A DNA stretch of 64,000 nucleotides. It comes from Jejudonia soesokkakensis (GTDB lineage Bacteria > Bacteroidota > Bacteroidia > Flavobacteriales > Flavobacteriaceae). The notes under the pieces were generated by a model, which saw only the letters and a list, made by a program, of their open reading frames with translations, was not told the origin of the DNA and ran no database searches. Location: NCBI RefSeq assembly GCF_042664795.1, contig NZ_JBHTBN010000005.1, positions 62,001 through 126,000 of the forward strand, read 5' to 3'. A program made the translations under genes and the position numbers. This document shows, in pieces, positions 60,968 through 64,000 of this stretch (positions within the stretch are counted from its first letter, which is position 1; each line of letters begins with the position of its first letter).

Positions 60968-61750
60968 ATGTCAGAAGAAAAAGGGCTTCAATTTTCACTA
61001 TCGGTACTTGTTTATCCGCTAGTACTAGTTTTTAGTATGTGGTTGGTATTTTGGGCTGAAACTCGTTTTGGCGTAAATCTTAACCGCTATGGTGTATATC
61101 CGCAAAAACTGGAAGGATTGCGTGGTGTCTTATTTTCTCCTTTTATTCATAGTAGTTTGAAACACTTGTTTAACAATTCTGTACCTCTTCTGGTTCTTAC
61201 TACTGCGCTATTTTATTTTTATAGTAACGTAAAATGGAAGGTATTACTCTTTGGTACTTTAATCACAGGAGTCTTAACTTGGTTTTTAGGACGTCCTGCC
61301 TACCATATTGGTGCAAGTGGAGTTGTATATATGTTAGTATCGTTTTTATTTTTTAAAGGGATCTTATCTAAGCAATTTCAGCTCACAGCTTTGTCACTTA
61401 TAGTTGTATTTCTCTACGGAAGCTTGGTTTGGTATCTTTTTCCTGTTGATGAACAAATATCCTGGGAAGGACATCTCTCTGGTTTTATTGTGGGAACAGT
61501 GTTAGCATTATTATTTAAGAAAAATACGATAGAAAATAAAAAGTTTGCTTGGGAGCGAGAGGATTATAATCCAGATGACGATCCATTTTTGCAACAATTT
61601 GATGAAAATGGAAATTTTATTGAAAAACCTAAGGAGGACTATATTGACACTGAAACTATAGAGATTGTAAAATCTCCACCCGAAGCATCTTCAGTAAAAA
61701 TAATTTATACGCTCAAAAAGGAATCTGCTTCAGAAGAAAAAAATGAATAA
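60968..61750 (+). CDS. Rhomboid family intramembrane serine protease
   Basis: The 260-residue protein has about six membrane helices, with the catalytic serine in GASGVVY (around 116-122) and the histidine in EGHLSGF (around 176-182), so the dyad is intact. A hydrophilic C-terminal tail (about 195-260) is rich in Asp and Glu. Rhomboids cleave membrane proteins within the bilayer. The substrate is unknown. It is convergent with rlmB. Confidence 0.92.
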   Translation: MSEEKGLQFSLSVLVYPLVLVFSMWLVFWAETRFGVNLNRYGVYPQKLEGLRGVLFSPFIHSSLKHLFNNSVPLLVLTTALFYFYSNVKWKVLLFGTLITGVLTWFLGRPAYHIGASGVVYMLVSFLFFKGILSKQFQLTALSLIVVFLYGSLVWYLFPVDEQISWEGHLSGFIVGTVLALLFKKNTIENKKFAWEREDYNPDDDPFLQQFDENGNFIEKPKEDYIDTETIEIVKSPPEASSVKIIYTLKKESASEEKNE

Positions 61751-62491
61751 TTATAGGTTTCTTTGTCGTACTGTTTCATAAAGTATGGCACCACAGGCTA
61801 CAGAAACATTTAATGAATTTATTTCTCCTAATAGAGGTAATGCTGCTTGTTCATCTACTAAATGTAAGACAGATTTTGAAACACCCTTACCTTCAGACCC
61901 CATAATAATTGCCATAGGTCTTGTAAGATCTGTATTATAAATGGTTTGTTTTGTTTTTTCAGAAGCAGCTATCGTGATAATATTAGAAGCTTGTAAGTAA
62001 AAAATGGCATCTTTAATATGATCTACCTTGCAGATTGGGACATTAAAAATTGCACCAGCAGATGTTTTTACGGTGTCACCGCTTACAGGAGCACCTCCTT
62101 TTTTTTGAACAATTATAGCGTCTACACCAGTACATTCTGCGGTTCTTATAATTGCACCAAAATTACGCACATCACTTATCTGATCTAGGATAATAAACAA
62201 AGAAGGAGTTTTCTTCTCTAAAGATTCTTCAACGACTTCTTCAATGGTTTTAAAAGTAATTGGAGAGGTAATCGCTACAATTCCTTGATGATTCCCTTTG
62301 GTAAGTCTATTTAATTTTTCTATCGGTACATGCGAGACAGATATATTTTCAGTTTCAAGTTCTTTTTCTATTGCCTCCAGTTTATCGCTTGCCAGATCCT
62401 TTTGAATAAATACCTTATCAAAGGTTACATTTGCTTTAATAGCCTCTTTTACGGGATAGATGCCAAAAATTGTACTTTCTTTTTTACTCAT
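61751..62491 (-). CDS. rlmB: 23S rRNA (guanosine-2'-O)-methyltransferase RlmB
   Basis: The 246-residue protein has the SpoU substrate-binding domain (about 1-75) and the SPOUT knot with IMGSEGKGVSK and SLNVSVACGAILYE near the C-terminus, matching RlmB/TrmH. It methylates the ribose of G2251 in 23S rRNA (E. coli numbering). The stop codon directly abuts the convergent rhomboid stop. A promoter box is at 62511. Confidence 0.92.
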   Translation of the reverse strand: MSKKESTIFGIYPVKEAIKANVTFDKVFIQKDLASDKLEAIEKELETENISVSHVPIEKLNRLTKGNHQGIVAITSPITFKTIEEVVEESLEKKTPSLFIILDQISDVRNFGAIIRTAECTGVDAIIVQKKGGAPVSGDTVKTSAGAIFNVPICKVDHIKDAIFYLQASNIITIAASEKTKQTIYNTDLTRPMAIIMGSEGKGVSKSVLHLVDEQAALPLLGEINSLNVSVACGAILYETVRQRNL

Positions 62492-62510
62492 TGTATGTTT
62501 TAATTATTTG

Positions 62511-62518
62511 CAAAGCTA
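62511..62518 (-). promoter_or_regulatory. Bacteroidota -7 box for rlmB
   Basis: On the minus strand the octamer TAGCTTTG matches the consensus, 19 bases before the ATG at 62491. Confidence 0.6.
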
Positions 62519-62526
62519 CATAAATT

Positions 62527-62555
62527 AATAAGGCCGCGACTTGCGCGACCTTATT
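62527..62555 (-). terminator. Intrinsic terminator after susD
   Basis: Arms 62527-62538 and 62544-62555 pair with one internal mismatch and a 5-base loop. The minus strand continues into T-rich sequence. It closes the SusCD operon before rlmB. Confidence 0.7.
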
Positions 62556-62580
62556 TTAATATTCGTTCGTAAAATAGAAA

Positions 62581-63915
62581 CTAGTAACCAGGGTTTTGAG
62601 TTGTTAGTGGATTGGTATTAATTTCATCCTGTGGTATGGGTAAAACTATTAGATTACTATTTGCGGACAAATTTCCAGCCATTAAACCCAAACGTTTAAT
62701 ATCGTGAAGCAAATGGCCCTCAAACGCTAATTCAAAGCGACGTTCTGGAAATACATTGCTTAACGACACTGATCCCAGTAAAGGTGCCATAGCTCTATCT
62801 CTAAGTCTATTTAAATCATTGATAGGGGTGTCACCAATTGCTGTATTGAGTCTTAAGTTACTTTCTGCTCTAATAAGATACATTTCAGCTAAACGCATAA
62901 AAGGAACATTAGTATCTTCTACTTGCCATTTTGTAGTTGCAGTACCACTAGAGCCACTTGTATAAAAGAAGCTTCCCCTAACGTCTCCAGTTGGAAAAGA
63001 AGAAACAAATTGGTTGGTAATCTCAATATCTGGATTACCACTTCTGCCTCCAAATGCTGAGGTTGCCCAAAATGTGTTCATGATATTTGTACCTTCGGTC
63101 AACGTTACTTGAAATGAGAAAACATCTTCACTGGAGTTGCTATCATTATTAAAAGCGTCCTCATAATTGGCAGTTAATGAATGACCGCTAGTACCAATTA
63201 CTGTATTTGACATATCTCTAGCGCCGGCATAATTGCCTTGTTGAAGATATACGCGAGCCAATAATCCTTGTGCAGCAGCTTTATCTGCAAAAAAGCCATT
63301 TGAGGCAGGTAATAAAGCAATTGCATCTGTTAAATCAGTAATAACTTGAGTATATACTTCACCAGCACTACTTCTTGCAATTGGATCAATACTTTGAATT
63401 GAGGATTCTAATTTTAGTGATACTCCAATTTGAGTTCCATCACCTTGTTTTGCATAAAAACGAACAAGATCAAAATATGCCAAAGCTCTCATAAATTTTG
63501 CCTCACCTTCTATTCTTCTTCTTTTTTCATCACTTGATTCAATAACCCCAAGATTTTCTAAAATTACATTACTGTGATTTACAACTCTATAATTTCTATT
63601 AAACAATGCCGTTACAAAACCATTTGAGGGTATGATAGTTTTTCGAATTAATTCATCTGGATCAATGAAAGTACCATCCCAGATTACATCATTTGTATTT
63701 CCAACTAATTCAGAAATAATATATGCTTGACCACCATACGATCCTGCGCCACCAGCAACTGCATAGGTTCCTATCATTAAATTTGTAATATCATCTTCTG
63801 AATTTACGATCAATTCTACAGTTAAACTGTTTTCTGGCACAAATTCGTCAACGGAGCAAGATAAAAAAAATGCAAAAACCGATACGAATGCTATTTTATA
63901 TATATAATTTTTCAT
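62581..63915 (-). CDS. SusD/RagB-family outer-membrane lipoprotein
   Basis: The start at 63915 is preferred over 63939 because it opens on the signal peptide (MKNYIYKIAF) with the lipobox LSC (C20 in this numbering) and avoids overlap with the upstream susC stop. The 444-residue protein has the helical SusD body with ARVYLQQGNYAGA and ends TQNPGY, the RagB/SusD signature. It forms a pair with the SusC whose end lies at 63926-64000. The ligand is unknown. Confidence 0.93.
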   Translation of the reverse strand: MKNYIYKIAFVSVFAFFLSCSVDEFVPENSLTVELIVNSEDDITNLMIGTYAVAGGAGSYGGQAYIISELVGNTNDVIWDGTFIDPDELIRKTIIPSNGFVTALFNRNYRVVNHSNVILENLGVIESSDEKRRRIEGEAKFMRALAYFDLVRFYAKQGDGTQIGVSLKLESSIQSIDPIARSSAGEVYTQVITDLTDAIALLPASNGFFADKAAAQGLLARVYLQQGNYAGARDMSNTVIGTSGHSLTANYEDAFNNDSNSSEDVFSFQVTLTEGTNIMNTFWATSAFGGRSGNPDIEITNQFVSSFPTGDVRGSFFYTSGSSGTATTKWQVEDTNVPFMRLAEMYLIRAESNLRLNTAIGDTPINDLNRLRDRAMAPLLGSVSLSNVFPERRFELAFEGHLLHDIKRLGLMAGNLSANSNLIVLPIPQDEINTNPLTTQNPGY

Positions 63916-63925
63916 GATATTTTTT

Positions 63926-64000
63926 TTAAAATTGCACATTAATTCCTATGGTGTATGTTTTGGCAGGAGGTGCAGAATAAAATTCTGTACCTCTATTTAG
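63926..64000 (-). CDS. C-terminal end of a SusC/RagA TonB-dependent receptor (partial)
   Basis: The last 24 residues (ending KTYTIGINVQF) read in frame to a TAA and have the terminal aromatic and beta-signature of SusC barrels. The gene continues beyond the window. It is followed 10 bases later by the susD start, forming a susCD operon unrelated to the one in the arsenosugar locus. Confidence 0.85.
   Translation of the reverse strand, partial: LNRGTEFYSAPPAKTYTIGINVQF

Overview
The window is AT-rich chromosomal DNA from a member of the Flavobacteriaceae (Bacteroidota), probably marine. The evidence is SusC/SusD pairs, a type IX secretion sorting tail, Bacteroidota promoter boxes of the form TAnnTTTG, weak Shine-Dalgarno sites, and housekeeping gene neighbourhoods typical of the family. 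The genus cannot be fixed from the sequence alone. There is no insertion sequence, prophage, CRISPR array or rRNA operon.

About 0-6.2 kb holds the N-terminal end of a membrane protein, a flavin-dependent pyridine-nucleotide oxidoreductase, a DUF547 protein, and a three-gene cell-envelope operon (beta-barrel, GH113-like lipoprotein, Omp85-like barrel). That operon ends at a strong bidirectional terminator facing a hemerythrin gene.

About 6.3-22.5 kb (minus strand) is the most distinctive region: a large arsenosugar (formerly rSAM/selenodomain) locus. Its core is a 13-gene run from 22531 down to 9929. In order it encodes a CMD/peroxidase-like protein, the radical SAM enzyme ArsS, a DUF2064 glycosyltransferase-like protein, SusC, SusD, a sodium:solute symporter, a degenerate cysteine-bearing metallophosphoesterase, an exported rhodanese, a small membrane protein, a second DUF2064 glycosyltransferase, a purine nucleoside phosphorylase, another small membrane protein, and the methyltransferase ArsM, followed by a terminator. 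Further minus-strand genes follow: a sterol-desaturase-like enzyme, two DUF547 lipoproteins and a TIGR04283-type glycosyltransferase. A working scheme is that ArsM methylates arsenite and ArsS attaches a 5'-deoxyadenosyl group. The phosphorylase would then remove adenine, and the glycosyltransferases would finish or attach the sugar. SusCD and the symporter suggest that related compounds cross the envelope. No arsR, arsC, arsB or acr3 gene is present.

About 22.6-51.2 kb is a mostly conserved housekeeping region. It contains a DUF481 barrel, tRNA-Phe, coaX, an outer-membrane protein, a TPR protein, lptC, a CBS/HlyC-type protein, a PpiD-like foldase, a TrmH-like methylase, era, der, a TPR-LuxR regulator, a T9SS-exported protein, TPM and LemA proteins, a MerR regulator, an M23 peptidase, alaS, purK, adk, obgE, a DUF4136 lipoprotein, a TPR protein and an Mpl-like Mur ligase. 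About 51.2-54.0 kb is a small variable island with a lipoprotein gene, its broken tandem copy, a PaiB-like protein, a DUF1569 gene and repeated hairpins. From 54.0 kb to the end lie radC, a degenerate deacetylase, a YjjG-like HAD phosphatase, three envelope genes (one DUF5723), rarA, a rhomboid protease, rlmB, and a second SusD with the C-terminal tip of its SusC.
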